NCBI RefSeq assembly: GCF_018437505.1
Contig: NZ_CP072467.1
Span: forward strand, 1,302,001 to 1,366,000
DNA: 64,000 nt
Direction: 5' to 3'
DNA from: Spiractinospora alimapuensis
GTDB lineage: Bacteria; Actinomycetota; Actinomycetes; Streptosporangiales; Streptosporangiaceae
The translations under genes were made by a program, and so were the position numbers. This document shows, piece by piece, positions 35,394 through 43,987 of this stretch. The notes below the pieces were generated by a model, which was given only the letters and a program-made list of their open reading frames with translations, made no database searches and was not told where the DNA came from. How positions within the stretch are numbered: the stretch's first letter is position 1; each line of letters begins with the position of its first letter.

Positions 35394-35816
35394 GTGACCG
35401 ACGGAGGCGTGGTGGACGGCTTCCGGCTGGGGCACGTCCCCGTGTCCGCCGACGCCACCGTCACGGACTTCACCTACGCGTGGGAGGACGTCGGCTTCAC
35501 CTCGCGGGTGTGGGAACGTCCAACGGCCGACGGTGGATGGCGGGTGGTCCTGCAGGCGCTGGTCCTGCGAGGGGAGAAGCTGCGCGACCTCGCGGCGGTG
35601 CGGGTGTTCCTGTCCCGGTATCACGAGCGCGTGGACGCCACCTGGGACCTCGCCCTGTTCACCCGGGACGGCCGGGTGGGGCTGCGTGGGACGACCGAGG
35701 CGTTCTGGTGGGCGGGCCCCGGGGTCGCGGTCGAGGTACGCGACCCCCTGGGCGAACTGGGAACCGAGGAGTTGGTCGCCACGGCCCGAAGCGTGACACC
35801 GGTGGTCACCCGCTAG
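35394..35816 (+). CDS. Conserved hypothetical protein, b-rich
   Basis: I do not recognise the family. The 140-residue product has no signal peptide or membrane segment. It looks b-sheet-rich with amphipathic strands (DFTYAWEDVGFTSRVWERP, GGWRVVLQALVLRGEKLRD, and FWWAGPGVAVEVRDPLG). The GTG at 35394 has GGGAGA 6 bp upstream. It follows pip by 31 bp on the same strand and may be co-transcribed with it. The stop codon sits inside the short palindrome ACCCGCTAGCGGGT. Confidence 0.65.
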   Translation: MTDGGVVDGFRLGHVPVSADATVTDFTYAWEDVGFTSRVWERPTADGGWRVVLQALVLRGEKLRDLAAVRVFLSRYHERVDATWDLALFTRDGRVGLRGTTEAFWWAGPGVAVEVRDPLGELGTEELVATARSVTPVVTR

Positions 35817-35853
35817 CGGGTGGACGACTCCCGTCCAGCCTCCGCGCCCACCG

Positions 35854-36645
35854 TCAGCACGCGCTCAGGACCTCGCGCAGCGCGGAATCCTCCGCCTCGT
35901 CCAGCGTCAACTCCCAGGTGTGCTTCACCTCGATCCAGGACACGACGTAGGCGCAGTGAGAGGACTCCAGCGGCGGCAACCAGTCGGCCGGATCCTGGTC
36001 GCCCTTGGCCCGGTTACTGGAGGCGCTCACGGCCCACAACTGGGTGGTGTCCAGGTCGTTGGCGAACCGCTGCCGCTGTTCGGTGGACCAGGAGTGGGTG
36101 CCGGAACGCCACGCCTCCTTCAACGCCACCATGTGGTCGATGTCGACGTCCCCCGGATCGGTGAGGGTCTCCCCGTCGTAGGCGCTGTACCAGGAACCGG
36201 ACACCGGCTGACAGTCCTCGTCGGTCTCCACGTTCTCTCCGTCCCGCCCCAGCACGACCTGTCGGGTCGTGCAGTTGTCCTGGACGTCGGCGTCCCAGTG
36301 AGGGAACAGCGCCCGGTCGTACCCCGGCGGGTCGTCCTCCTCTTCCACGGTCAGCTCCCCCAGCCGCTCCTGTGCCAGCTCCACGCTGGAGGCGTCCGGA
36401 GGGTCCCGAAAGTCCGCGGGGGCGACGTCCCCGTCGGCCGTCGCCCCCGTCACACCGCCGGAGTCGGCCGTGTCCATCAGTCCGAGTTGCTGCGCGGCGA
36501 GGACGCCGAGCGCCGCGAGAACGGCGACCGCCGCCGCGCCGCCGGCGACGCGGGACGCGCGACCGCGACGGCCCTTCGTCGACCGAGGGGCGGCACGGCC
36601 ACGGGTGCTCGAGGGTCGCGCGGACCGGGATTTCTTCTTGGCCAT
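35854..36645 (-). CDS. Exported HNH endonuclease family protein
   Basis: A 263-residue protein with a very basic N-terminus (MAKKKSRSARPSS...), one hydrophobic segment (about residues 33-52), and an outer domain of the DUF1524/HNH type. The domain has WDADVQDNCTTRQVVL, then the catalytic DVDIDHMVALKEAWRSG with the HNH histidine, FANDLDTTQLWAVSASSNRA with the Asn, and DWLPPLESSHCAYVVSWIEV. Such proteins are cell-surface or secreted nucleases of actinomycetes. The ATG at 36645 has GTGGAG 7 bp upstream. It converges on the hypothetical gene at 35394-35816. Confidence 0.85.
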   Translation of the reverse strand: MAKKKSRSARPSSTRGRAAPRSTKGRRGRASRVAGGAAAVAVLAALGVLAAQQLGLMDTADSGGVTGATADGDVAPADFRDPPDASSVELAQERLGELTVEEEDDPPGYDRALFPHWDADVQDNCTTRQVVLGRDGENVETDEDCQPVSGSWYSAYDGETLTDPGDVDIDHMVALKEAWRSGTHSWSTEQRQRFANDLDTTQLWAVSASSNRAKGDQDPADWLPPLESSHCAYVVSWIEVKHTWELTLDEAEDSALREVLSAC

Positions 36646-36799
36646 GAGGGGACTCCACACTTTCGCAGGGCGCGACCACGGGACGGACGTCAACGGTCTG
36701 TCCCCAGCTTGACGCATCGTGGTCGACGACGGGGGCGGGAAGCCGGAATGTGGGGAACACATGAGACGCCGCGCGCGGCCCCCTCCGAGGCCGCGCCGG

Positions 36800-38410
36800 T
36801 CACCCGTCCGCGGACACCGCCCACTCCCGTAGTTCGATCTTGCGCACCTTTCCGCTGACCGTCATCGGGAACTCAGTCATGACGCGCAGGTGGCGGGGAA
36901 CCTTGAAGTGGGCGAGTTCGCCGCGACAGAACACCGTGATGTCGTCCAGCGTCGGCGGTTCCGAGAGGTCGGTAGGGATCACGCATGCCATGATCTCCTC
37001 GCCGTACTTGGGGTCGGGTACCCCAATGACCTGGACGTCGGAGATCTTCGGATGCCGGTACAGGAACTCCTCGATCTCGCGGGGGTACACGTTCTCGCCA
37101 CCCCGGATGATCATGTCCTTGATCCGCCCCACGACCGACAGGTAACCGTCGGGGCGCATGACCGCGAGGTCACCGGTGTGCATCCACCGCGCGGCGTCGA
37201 TCACCGCCGCGGTGGCCTCCGGCTGGTCCCAGTACCCCAGCATCACCGAGTACCCACGCGTGCACAGCTCCCCGGGTTCACCACGGGGCAGCACCCGGCC
37301 GGTCGCGGGATCGACGACCGAGACCTCGAGGTGGGGCATGACCCGGCCGACGGTCTCCGTGCGTCGCTCCAGGTCGTCGTCCCGTCGGGTCTGGGTGGAC
37401 ACCGGCGAGGTCTCGGTCATGCCGTAGCAGATCGCGACCTCCGCCATGTTCATGTCGCTGACCACCCGCTTCATCACTTCCACGGGGCACGGGGATCCGG
37501 CCATGATTCCAGTGCGCAGCGAGGACAGGTCGCGGTCGGCGAAGTCCGGCAGATTCAGTTCGGCGATGAACATGGTGGGAACCCCGTAGAGCGACGTCAC
37601 CCGCTCCTCGGTGACGGCGCGCAGTGTGTCCGCCGCGTCGAACGCGGGACCGGGAATGACGACGCAGGCCCCGTGGCTGGTCGCGCCGAGATTCCCCATC
37701 ACCATGCCGAAACAGTGATAGAAGGGCACGGGGAGACACACTCGGTCGTCTTCGGTGTAGCCGAGGGTCTCCCCGACGAAGAACCCGTTGTTCAGGATGT
37801 TGTGGTGCGACAGGGTCGCGCCCTTGGGAAAGCCGGTCGTCCCCGAGGTGTACTGGATGTTGATCGGGTCGTCGAAGCTGAGCTCGGCGGCGCGCTCCTC
37901 CAGTCGCACCGCGTCGAACCCGTCGGCGTCGGCGAGCAGCGCTTCCCAACTCTCGTCCTGGACGAAGACCACCTCGCGTAGGGCGGGGCAGCGGGGCCGG
38001 ACCTCGTCGATCATGGCGTGGTAGTCGCTGCCACGGTGGCCACGCGCGGCGACCAGGACGCTCACGCCGGCCTGGGTGAGCGCGAAGGCGAGTTCGTTGC
38101 GTTGGTAGGACGGGTTGACGGTCACGAGAACGGCGCCGATCCGGGCGGTCGCGTACTGGGTCAGCACCCACTCCGGGACGTTCGGCGCCCAGATCCCGAC
38201 CCGGTCCCCGACGGCGACCCCGCGGGCCAGCAGGCCACGGGCCACGCGGTCGACGTCGTTCAGGAGCTGCGTGTAGGTCCACCGGCGTCCGCTGGGGCGG
38301 TCCACCAGTGCCTCTCGGTCGGGGAATCGGGCGGTGGTGCGGACGAGGTTCTCGCCGATGGTCTCGCCCAGCAGGGGAACGTCCGACACTCCGCTGACGT
38401 AGGACTTCAT
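36800..38410 (-). CDS. AMP-dependent acyl-CoA synthetase (FadD-like)
   Basis: A 536-residue adenylate-forming enzyme that activates a carboxylic acid, probably medium or long chain, to its CoA thioester. Motifs are the AMP-binding loop YTSGTTGFPKG, CYGMTETSPVS, GELCTRGYSVMLGYW, the hinge GGENVYPREIE, and the catalytic lysine in FPMTVSGKVRK. The ATG at 38410 has GGAGGG 6 bp upstream, so the 25-codon open extension is not used. It lies 102 bp downstream of soxG on the same strand but probably belongs to a separate function. Confidence 0.92.
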   Translation of the reverse strand: MKSYVSGVSDVPLLGETIGENLVRTTARFPDREALVDRPSGRRWTYTQLLNDVDRVARGLLARGVAVGDRVGIWAPNVPEWVLTQYATARIGAVLVTVNPSYQRNELAFALTQAGVSVLVAARGHRGSDYHAMIDEVRPRCPALREVVFVQDESWEALLADADGFDAVRLEERAAELSFDDPINIQYTSGTTGFPKGATLSHHNILNNGFFVGETLGYTEDDRVCLPVPFYHCFGMVMGNLGATSHGACVVIPGPAFDAADTLRAVTEERVTSLYGVPTMFIAELNLPDFADRDLSSLRTGIMAGSPCPVEVMKRVVSDMNMAEVAICYGMTETSPVSTQTRRDDDLERRTETVGRVMPHLEVSVVDPATGRVLPRGEPGELCTRGYSVMLGYWDQPEATAAVIDAARWMHTGDLAVMRPDGYLSVVGRIKDMIIRGGENVYPREIEEFLYRHPKISDVQVIGVPDPKYGEEIMACVIPTDLSEPPTLDDITVFCRGELAHFKVPRHLRVMTEFPMTVSGKVRKIELREWAVSADG

Positions 38411-38512
38411 ACGTGCCCTCCCGTGGTCGCCCGGACACGGCCGTCGCCGCGCTTCCCCCATAGTGGGGAGAGTGACCCACGCCATACAAGTGGCGCTCGG
38501 TTCCGGGGCGGG

Positions 38513-39151
38513 TCAGGAGGTTCCGACGTACTCCGTCATCGCGTCGAGGAGCCACAGGGCCAGGTGTTCGGCGAACGAGGACCGGACCAGGACGCGGTAC
38601 TCGTTCTCGGCCTCGGCGCACAGGACGCCGACGTCGACCCGAGCAAGCAGTGTCTGGGTGAAGGCGCCGGTCGGGAAGGCGTCGCGGTGCAGGTCGAGGG
38701 GACAGCCGTGGGCGAGGACGTCGCGCGCGTGCGGGCCGGACAACTCGAGGACGGTCCGCTGGGCGGAGACGTCGACGACGCTCGCGCACGGGGTGCCGTA
38801 CTCCGTGCCCAGACAGGACTCCAGTCCGCAGGCGATCCCGTGACCGGTGACGTCCGGACCGGCGGCCAGAACGAGGTACCACCCCGGGCCGCACCACAGC
38901 ACCCGCACCCCGTCGTGGCCGCGACTCCGTCCGGGCGGCGGCAGGGAACACCCCAGGAAGGACGCGGCGCAACGCCGAGCCGCCTCCTCCTCGCTGGGTT
39001 CCAGCCGCAACTCCACCTGGGCGAGGAACGGCACCTCCCGCAGGCGCACCGTGTTCGGCCCGCCGGTAGCACTCATCTGGGCGGCGACTCCGGCCGCCGG
39101 GCTGCGCCGGGACGGCGGGGTGATCGTGGCCGCTGCGCTGTCATCCGTCAC
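38513..39151 (-). CDS. soxG: Sarcosine oxidase gamma subunit
   Basis: A 212-residue subunit of heterotetrameric sarcosine oxidase. The first ~30 residues are unstructured. Then come VRLREVPFLAQVELRLEP, VRVLWCGPGWYLVLA, and the typical VVDVSAQRTVLELSGPHARD, followed by ARVDVGVLCAEAENEYRVLV and the C-terminal SFAEHLALWLLDA helix. It overlaps the soxA end by 11 bp and is the last gene of the operon. The gamma subunit is structural and helps hold the cofactors. Confidence 0.88.
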   Translation of the reverse strand: MTDDSAAATITPPSRRSPAAGVAAQMSATGGPNTVRLREVPFLAQVELRLEPSEEEAARRCAASFLGCSLPPPGRSRGHDGVRVLWCGPGWYLVLAAGPDVTGHGIACGLESCLGTEYGTPCASVVDVSAQRTVLELSGPHARDVLAHGCPLDLHRDAFPTGAFTQTLLARVDVGVLCAEAENEYRVLVRSSFAEHLALWLLDAMTEYVGTS

Positions 39152-41936
39152 GGCGCGCCCCCTCAGGGTCGTAGAACACGGGTTCGCAGATGGTCACGGG
39201 CACTCGGGCGCCGAGGTGGTAGGCCCACAGAGTCTCACCGTGGCGCTCGGCGCCGCCGGCCAGCAACGCGAGCCCGAAGGGGCCACCCTCGGTGGAGTGC
39301 GGGTAGGCGGAGGTGACATGCCCGACCATGGGCACCGGGGTGGCCGCCTCGGGATCCTCGATGAGCTGTGCCCCCTCCGCCAGCGGGGTTCGGCGGTCAC
39401 GGGGCCGCAGGCCGACCAGGGTTTGTCGGTCCTCGCGCGCGCTGTCGGGCCGGGCCAGGGAGCGCTTGCCCACGAAGTCCTTCTTCTTACTGACCGCCCA
39501 GCCCAGGCCCGCGTCCCGCGGCGTCGTGGTTCCGTCGGTCTCGTGCCCCACCACGATGAACCCCTTCTCGGCGCGCAGCACGTGCATGGTCTCCGTGCCG
39601 TACGGGGTGATGCCGTAGGGACGGCCCGCCGAGACGACCGCCTCCCACAGGGCCAGGCCGTACCAGGACGGCACCGAGATCTCGTAGGTGAGCTCCCCGC
39701 TGAAGCTGACGCGCAGGATGCGCGCCTCGATCCCCGCCACCCGTGACTCCCGCATGTCCAGGTGGGCGAACCCCTCCACGGACACGTCGAGGTCGGGGGC
39801 GAGGTGACGAAGCACGTCCCGCGCCCGGGGTCCCACGACGCTCACGGTGGCGAACTGGTCGGTGACCGGGGTGCAGGCCACACACAGGTCCGGCCACTCC
39901 GTCTGGAGCCAGTCCTCCAGCCAGTTGAGCACGCTGTCGCTGTTGCCGCTGGTCGTGGTGATCAGGTAGCGGTCCTCGGCCAGCCGGACACTCACTCCGT
40001 CATCCATGACCATGCCGTCGGTACCGCACATCACCCCGTACCGGCACCGCCCCACCCGCATCGTCGAGAAGGTGTTGGCGTATATCCGGTCCAGGAAACG
40101 CGGCGCGTCCGCTCCCTCGACCATGATCTTGCCCAGAGTGGAGGCGTCGAGGACGCCGACCGCCGCACGGGTCGTGCGGCACTCCCGCGCGACGGCGGTG
40201 TCCATGTCCTCCACACCGTCGACGGTGGGACGCGGGTAGTAGCGGGCGCGTTTCCACTGCCCCACGTCCTCGAACACGGCGCCGGCGTCGACGTGCCAGT
40301 CGTGCATCGGCGTACGGCGCACCGGATCGAGGAAATCGCCGCGACAACGCCCGGCCACGGCGGCGAACGGGACCGGAACCAACGGGGGTCGGGCGCGTGT
40401 TCGTCCCACCTCGTCGAGGTCACGGTCCAACCGTTCGGCGAGGATTCCGGCGAGCACGGAACCGGAGGTGCGTCCCTGGTCCGGGCCGGTACCGATGGTG
40501 GTGAACCGCTTGACGTGCTCGACGCTGACCATGCCGTGGGCGATCGCGGCGTGGACGTCGGCGAGGGTCGCGTCCCGTGAGAGGTCGACGAAGGTCTGGT
40601 CCGGATCGGCGTCGGGTGCCGTCACCACCCATGTCGCACTCGGCGGCCCACCGGCGGACGGTGGGGACTCCCCCGCGGCGCCGCCCACCACGCGCACGCC
40701 AGGCGGGACCTCCGCGGGGATCCACGCCGCCTGCTCCTCCGACCACCGCGTGGTGCCCCGCGCCTGTGTGAGCAGCCCCAACACCGGATCCCGCCCACCG
40801 GACACGGCCAGCAGGTCACAGCCGAACTCTCGTCGGTCCGGCAGGACGACGCCCGTCGGTCCCAGCGGAGCGACGACCGCCCCTGTGAGGCATCCTTCCT
40901 CGTCGCCGGTCGTACGCACCACCGCGTGGCCGTTCAGCACCTCGATCCCACGTCGGAGGAGATCGGAGCGCGGTTCCGCCGCGGGGCGCGGGTCGACGAC
41001 GGCGAGTACGTTCACGCCCGCGTCCGCCAGCGCGGCCGCGTCCGCCAGGGCCCCGTCGTGGCAGGCGAAGACCACGGCACGCTGGCCGGGGAGCACCCCG
41101 TAGTTCCGGGCGTACTCGACCGCCGCCCCCGCCAGCATGACGCCGGGCCGGTCGTTCCCGGCGAAGGCCACGGAACGTTCGCCGCGCCCGGTCGCGAGGA
41201 CCACCTCACCGGCGCGGATGTTCCAGATCCGATGGCGGGCCCGTGCCTCCGGCGCGTCCACGGGCTGGTCGGTGCGGCGTTGGAACGCGGTCACGCCGCC
41301 GCCGGGGTGGTAGCCGGTGACGGTGGTTCGGGTCAGGACGCGTACCTCGGGCTGGGCTTCGAGGTCGGCGATCTCGCCCCGAAGATCGGCAAGGGAACGG
41401 GTCGGCGCGTCGTCGCCCCGTCGCGCGGTTCGCCCCCCGAGCGCCGGATGATCGTCGGCGACGACCACCCGCTGCCCCCGGGCGACGGCCGCCCGCGCCG
41501 CCGCCACTCCGGCGGGTCCCCCGCCGACCACCAAGACGTCACAGTGGGCCCACATGGTGTCGGACCGGCTGACGTCCGGGCTCGTGGACAGTGTGCCCAG
41601 CCCGGCGAGTGACCGCGCGTGCAGCCCGTCGTAGGCGGCGACCATGGTCGCCGCCACCAGCGGCTCCCCTGGCGCCGAGGTGATCCGCACATGGGCGTTG
41701 GCCTCGGCCTGCCCCACCCCGTGCACCCCGCGCGGGCGCCCCCGCTCGGGGCTGGTCGCCACGACGCGCACCCCGTTGGCCAACAGTGCCGAGGCGAGCG
41801 TGTCGCCGACGAACGCCGCCAACTCCCGCCCGTCGAAGGTGACCGAGATGGGCCGGTCCCGGTCCACGTGGCCCCCCTCGCCCCGACGGCGGGGTCCCAC
41901 ACTCGAGGGCTGTGCCACCCACGCTTCGTCAGCCAC
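39141..41936 (-). CDS. soxA: Sarcosine oxidase alpha subunit
   Basis: A 931-residue alpha subunit. The N-terminal domain (ISVTFDGRELAAFVGDTLASALLANG-like, ~25-100) resembles a ferredoxin fold without cluster cysteines. Next is an NAD-binding Rossmann domain (CDVLVVGGGPAGVAAARAA). A central disulfide-oxidoreductase-like part contains VVLATGRGERSVAFAGNDRP. A C-terminal GcvT-like folate domain (~550-931) includes DASTLGKIMVEGADAPRFLD, RLAEDRYLITTTSGNSDSV and SFSGELTYEISVP. It receives the methyl carbon of sarcosine as 5,10-methylene-THF. The GTG at 41936 has GGGAGG 6 bp upstream. A 548-bp repeat-bearing spacer separates it from soxD, which is abnormal for the operon. Confidence 0.92.
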   Translation of the reverse strand: MADEAWVAQPSSVGPRRRGEGGHVDRDRPISVTFDGRELAAFVGDTLASALLANGVRVVATSPERGRPRGVHGVGQAEANAHVRITSAPGEPLVAATMVAAYDGLHARSLAGLGTLSTSPDVSRSDTMWAHCDVLVVGGGPAGVAAARAAVARGQRVVVADDHPALGGRTARRGDDAPTRSLADLRGEIADLEAQPEVRVLTRTTVTGYHPGGGVTAFQRRTDQPVDAPEARARHRIWNIRAGEVVLATGRGERSVAFAGNDRPGVMLAGAAVEYARNYGVLPGQRAVVFACHDGALADAAALADAGVNVLAVVDPRPAAEPRSDLLRRGIEVLNGHAVVRTTGDEEGCLTGAVVAPLGPTGVVLPDRREFGCDLLAVSGGRDPVLGLLTQARGTTRWSEEQAAWIPAEVPPGVRVVGGAAGESPPSAGGPPSATWVVTAPDADPDQTFVDLSRDATLADVHAAIAHGMVSVEHVKRFTTIGTGPDQGRTSGSVLAGILAERLDRDLDEVGRTRARPPLVPVPFAAVAGRCRGDFLDPVRRTPMHDWHVDAGAVFEDVGQWKRARYYPRPTVDGVEDMDTAVARECRTTRAAVGVLDASTLGKIMVEGADAPRFLDRIYANTFSTMRVGRCRYGVMCGTDGMVMDDGVSVRLAEDRYLITTTSGNSDSVLNWLEDWLQTEWPDLCVACTPVTDQFATVSVVGPRARDVLRHLAPDLDVSVEGFAHLDMRESRVAGIEARILRVSFSGELTYEISVPSWYGLALWEAVVSAGRPYGITPYGTETMHVLRAEKGFIVVGHETDGTTTPRDAGLGWAVSKKKDFVGKRSLARPDSAREDRQTLVGLRPRDRRTPLAEGAQLIEDPEAATPVPMVGHVTSAYPHSTEGGPFGLALLAGGAERHGETLWAYHLGARVPVTICEPVFYDPEGARRDG

Positions 41937-42484
41937 GACGGGCCTCCCGGAACACGGTCGGAGGGAACTCGGTGTGTCTTGTGGGGGCGGTCCCCCACGC
42001 CTTCCGGAAGCGGCGGCGGTGGGTCGTCCCCGACGCAGCCCCTCCATCGCCGCGCGCCAGGACCACACTCGGTACGTTGGCAGGGCGGTCGGAGGGCCGC
42101 CCCCCGCACGCCCCGAAGCGGTCGACGCCCTGGTATACGTCCACGGTCGGCGAATGGCCGAGACCCACCGACACCCCAACGACGCGGCCACGCACCATCC
42201 CACGCGCCGCAGCGGTGAGCCGGGCCTTCCGGAAGCGGCGGCGGTGGGTCGTCCCCGACGCAGCCCCTCCGTCGCCGCGCGCCGGCACCACACTCGGTGC
42301 GTTGGCAGGGCCGTGGGCGGGCCGCCGCCCCCCGCACCCCCCGAGGCGGACGTCGCCCCGACCGGAAGGAGCGTCCACCCGCGCGACGCCGGTCCGACAC
42401 AGGCCAACAATGCCCCGGCAGACATCCACCGTCGGTGGATCGCCGAGGCGTTCCTTCCTCGAAGGCGACATCGCACGCGTTTCG
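41937..42484. repeat. Spacer between soxD and soxA built from duplicated sequence
   Basis: Two 86-bp copies (42001-42086 and 42226-42311) differ at only four positions. Two 23-bp copies of the soxD-end/soxA-start junction (41925-41947 and 42481-42503) flank the segment 556 bp apart with one mismatch. The right copy keeps the expected tight soxD/soxA junction (soxD stop inside GTGGCTGAC), and the left copy serves the real soxA. The segment therefore looks like an insertion or tandem duplication that split the junction. No convincing gene lies in it. It also holds a perfect ATCCACC-GTC-GGTGGAT palindrome. Confidence 0.75.
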
Positions 42485-42754
42485 TCAGCCACGGCGGGCC
42501 TCCTCCGCGGGGTTCGGACGGAACTCGTAGGTCCGGGTGTCGCGTTCCGCGACGAACCACTGGCGGCACCCGTGGATGTGGCACCAGCGTTCGGTGAACC
42601 ACCCTTCGGGGTTGTCCCGGGTGAACAGGTACTCGGCCCATTGGGCGTCGTCCAGGGTCCAGGGGTCCGTGGGGTGGTGGAGGTGGGCTTGTCCGCCGTA
42701 GCGGAACTCGACCTCTTCGCGTGGGCCGCACCAGGGGCAGGCAATGAGCAGCAT
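42485..42754 (-). CDS. soxD: Sarcosine oxidase delta subunit
   Basis: An 89-residue zinc-binding subunit. The ligands are visible in LIACPWCGPREEVEFRYGG (two Cys) and WCHIHGCRQWFVAERDT (His and Cys). DPWTLDDAQWAEYLF is typical of SoxD. It stabilises the alpha-beta complex. The ATG at 42754 has GGGAGG 5 bp upstream. It follows soxB by 15 bp. Confidence 0.93.
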   Translation of the reverse strand: MLLIACPWCGPREEVEFRYGGQAHLHHPTDPWTLDDAQWAEYLFTRDNPEGWFTERWCHIHGCRQWFVAERDTRTYEFRPNPAEEARRG

Positions 42755-42769
42755 CGACACCTCCCGTGT

Positions 42770-43987
42770 TCAGTGGGCGACCGCGGCGGCACCGTGTTCG
42801 TCGATCAGGGCGCCGGTGCGGAACCGGTCCAGGGTGTAGGGGACGGCGAGTGGGTGGGGGCGGTCGTGGGCGATGGTGTCGGCGAACACCGCGCCCGCAC
42901 CGGGTGTCGCCTTGAACCCGCCGGTCCCCCACCCGGCGTTCAGGTACAGGCCCTGGAAGGGGGTGAGGGAGATGATCGGTGAGGCGTCGGGGCTGATGTC
43001 GACGATGCCGCCCCAGGTTCGGAGGAGATGGGCGCGGGCGAAGATCGGGAAGAGGGCGACGGCCGCGGAGATCTGGTTGCCGATGATCGGGAAGGACCCG
43101 CGTTGGCCGTAGCCGTTGTAGGCGTCGATGCCGGCCCCGAGCACGAGCTCGCCCTTGTCGACCTGGCTCACGTACACGTGCACGGTGTTGGACATGACCA
43201 CGGTGTCCAACACGGGCTCCAGCAGCTCCGAGACCAGCGCCTGCAACGGGTGACTCTGGAGCGGGAGGCGCAGTCCGAGCGTGGAGGCGAGGACGGAGGT
43301 GTGTCCCGCCGCGCACAGGCCGACACGATCGGCGCCGATCGGGCCCTGACTGGTGTGGACGCCGATGACACGGTCGCCGTCCCGTTGGAACCCGGTGACC
43401 TCACAGTCCTCGATGAGGTGTACGCCAAGGCGGTCCGCGGCGTGGGCGAGGGCCCAGGCCACGTGGTCGTGTCGGGCGATTCCGGCCCGGGGCTGGTAGG
43501 TCGCTCCGAGGACCGGGTGGCGAAGCTCGGCGCTGGTGTCGAGGATGGGGACGAGCTTGGCGACCTCGTCGGTCGTGAGCCAGTGGGAGTCGATTCCGTT
43601 GAGCTGGTTGGCGTTGACCCGCCGCACCGACTCGCGGACGTCGTGGGTGGTGTGGGCGAGGTTGAGGACACCGCGCTGGCTGACCTGCATCGGGTAGTCC
43701 AGCTCGTCCTCCAGCCCCTCCCAGAGCCTGAGCGCGTGCTCGTAGATGCCGGCACTGGCGTCGACCAGGTAGTTGGAGCGGATGATGCAGGTGTTGCGGG
43801 CCATGTTGCCGCCGGCCAGCCAGCCGCGTTCGAGGACGGCGACGTTGGTGATTCCGTGGTGGGCGGCGAGGTAGTAGGCCGTGGCGAGCCCGTGTCCGCC
43901 CGACCCGACGATCACGACGTCGTAGCGGGCGTTGGGTGTCCGCCGGCGCCACAGGGGACGCGGTTCTCCGTCGGTGGGCGCGGTCAT
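42770..43987 (-). CDS. soxB: Sarcosine oxidase beta subunit
   Basis: A 405-residue FAD-dependent D-amino-acid-oxidase-fold subunit with the noncovalent FAD site, and in this family a covalent FMN. The N-terminus has [20 protein letters not shown] with GxGxxG. Further segments are [19 protein letters not shown], a central [18 protein letters not shown], and the C-terminal [19 protein letters not shown] that closes the flavin site. It oxidises sarcosine to the imine. It overlaps the end of the dimethylglycine dehydrogenase-like gene by 4 bp, showing coupled translation. Confidence 0.94.
   Translation of the reverse strand: MTAPTDGEPRPLWRRRTPNARYDVVIVGSGGHGLATAYYLAAHHGITNVAVLERGWLAGGNMARNTCIIRSNYLVDASAGIYEHALRLWEGLEDELDYPMQVSQRGVLNLAHTTHDVRESVRRVNANQLNGIDSHWLTTDEVAKLVPILDTSAELRHPVLGATYQPRAGIARHDHVAWALAHAADRLGVHLIEDCEVTGFQRDGDRVIGVHTSQGPIGADRVGLCAAGHTSVLASTLGLRLPLQSHPLQALVSELLEPVLDTVVMSNTVHVYVSQVDKGELVLGAGIDAYNGYGQRGSFPIIGNQISAAVALFPIFARAHLLRTWGGIVDISPDASPIISLTPFQGLYLNAGWGTGGFKATPGAGAVFADTIAHDRPHPLAVPYTLDRFRTGALIDEHGAAAVAH

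Noticed and set aside
41333-42400. Long open frames across the soxD-soxA spacer on both strands
   Set aside because: They arise because GC-rich DNA lacks stop codons. The translations are Arg/Pro/Gly-rich, show only the DNA-level repeats, and have no ribosome site or family similarity.
41925-42503. A CRISPR array in the repeat-bearing spacer
   Set aside because: There are only two 86-bp copies plus two 23-bp copies at unequal spacing, without regular spacers or cas genes.
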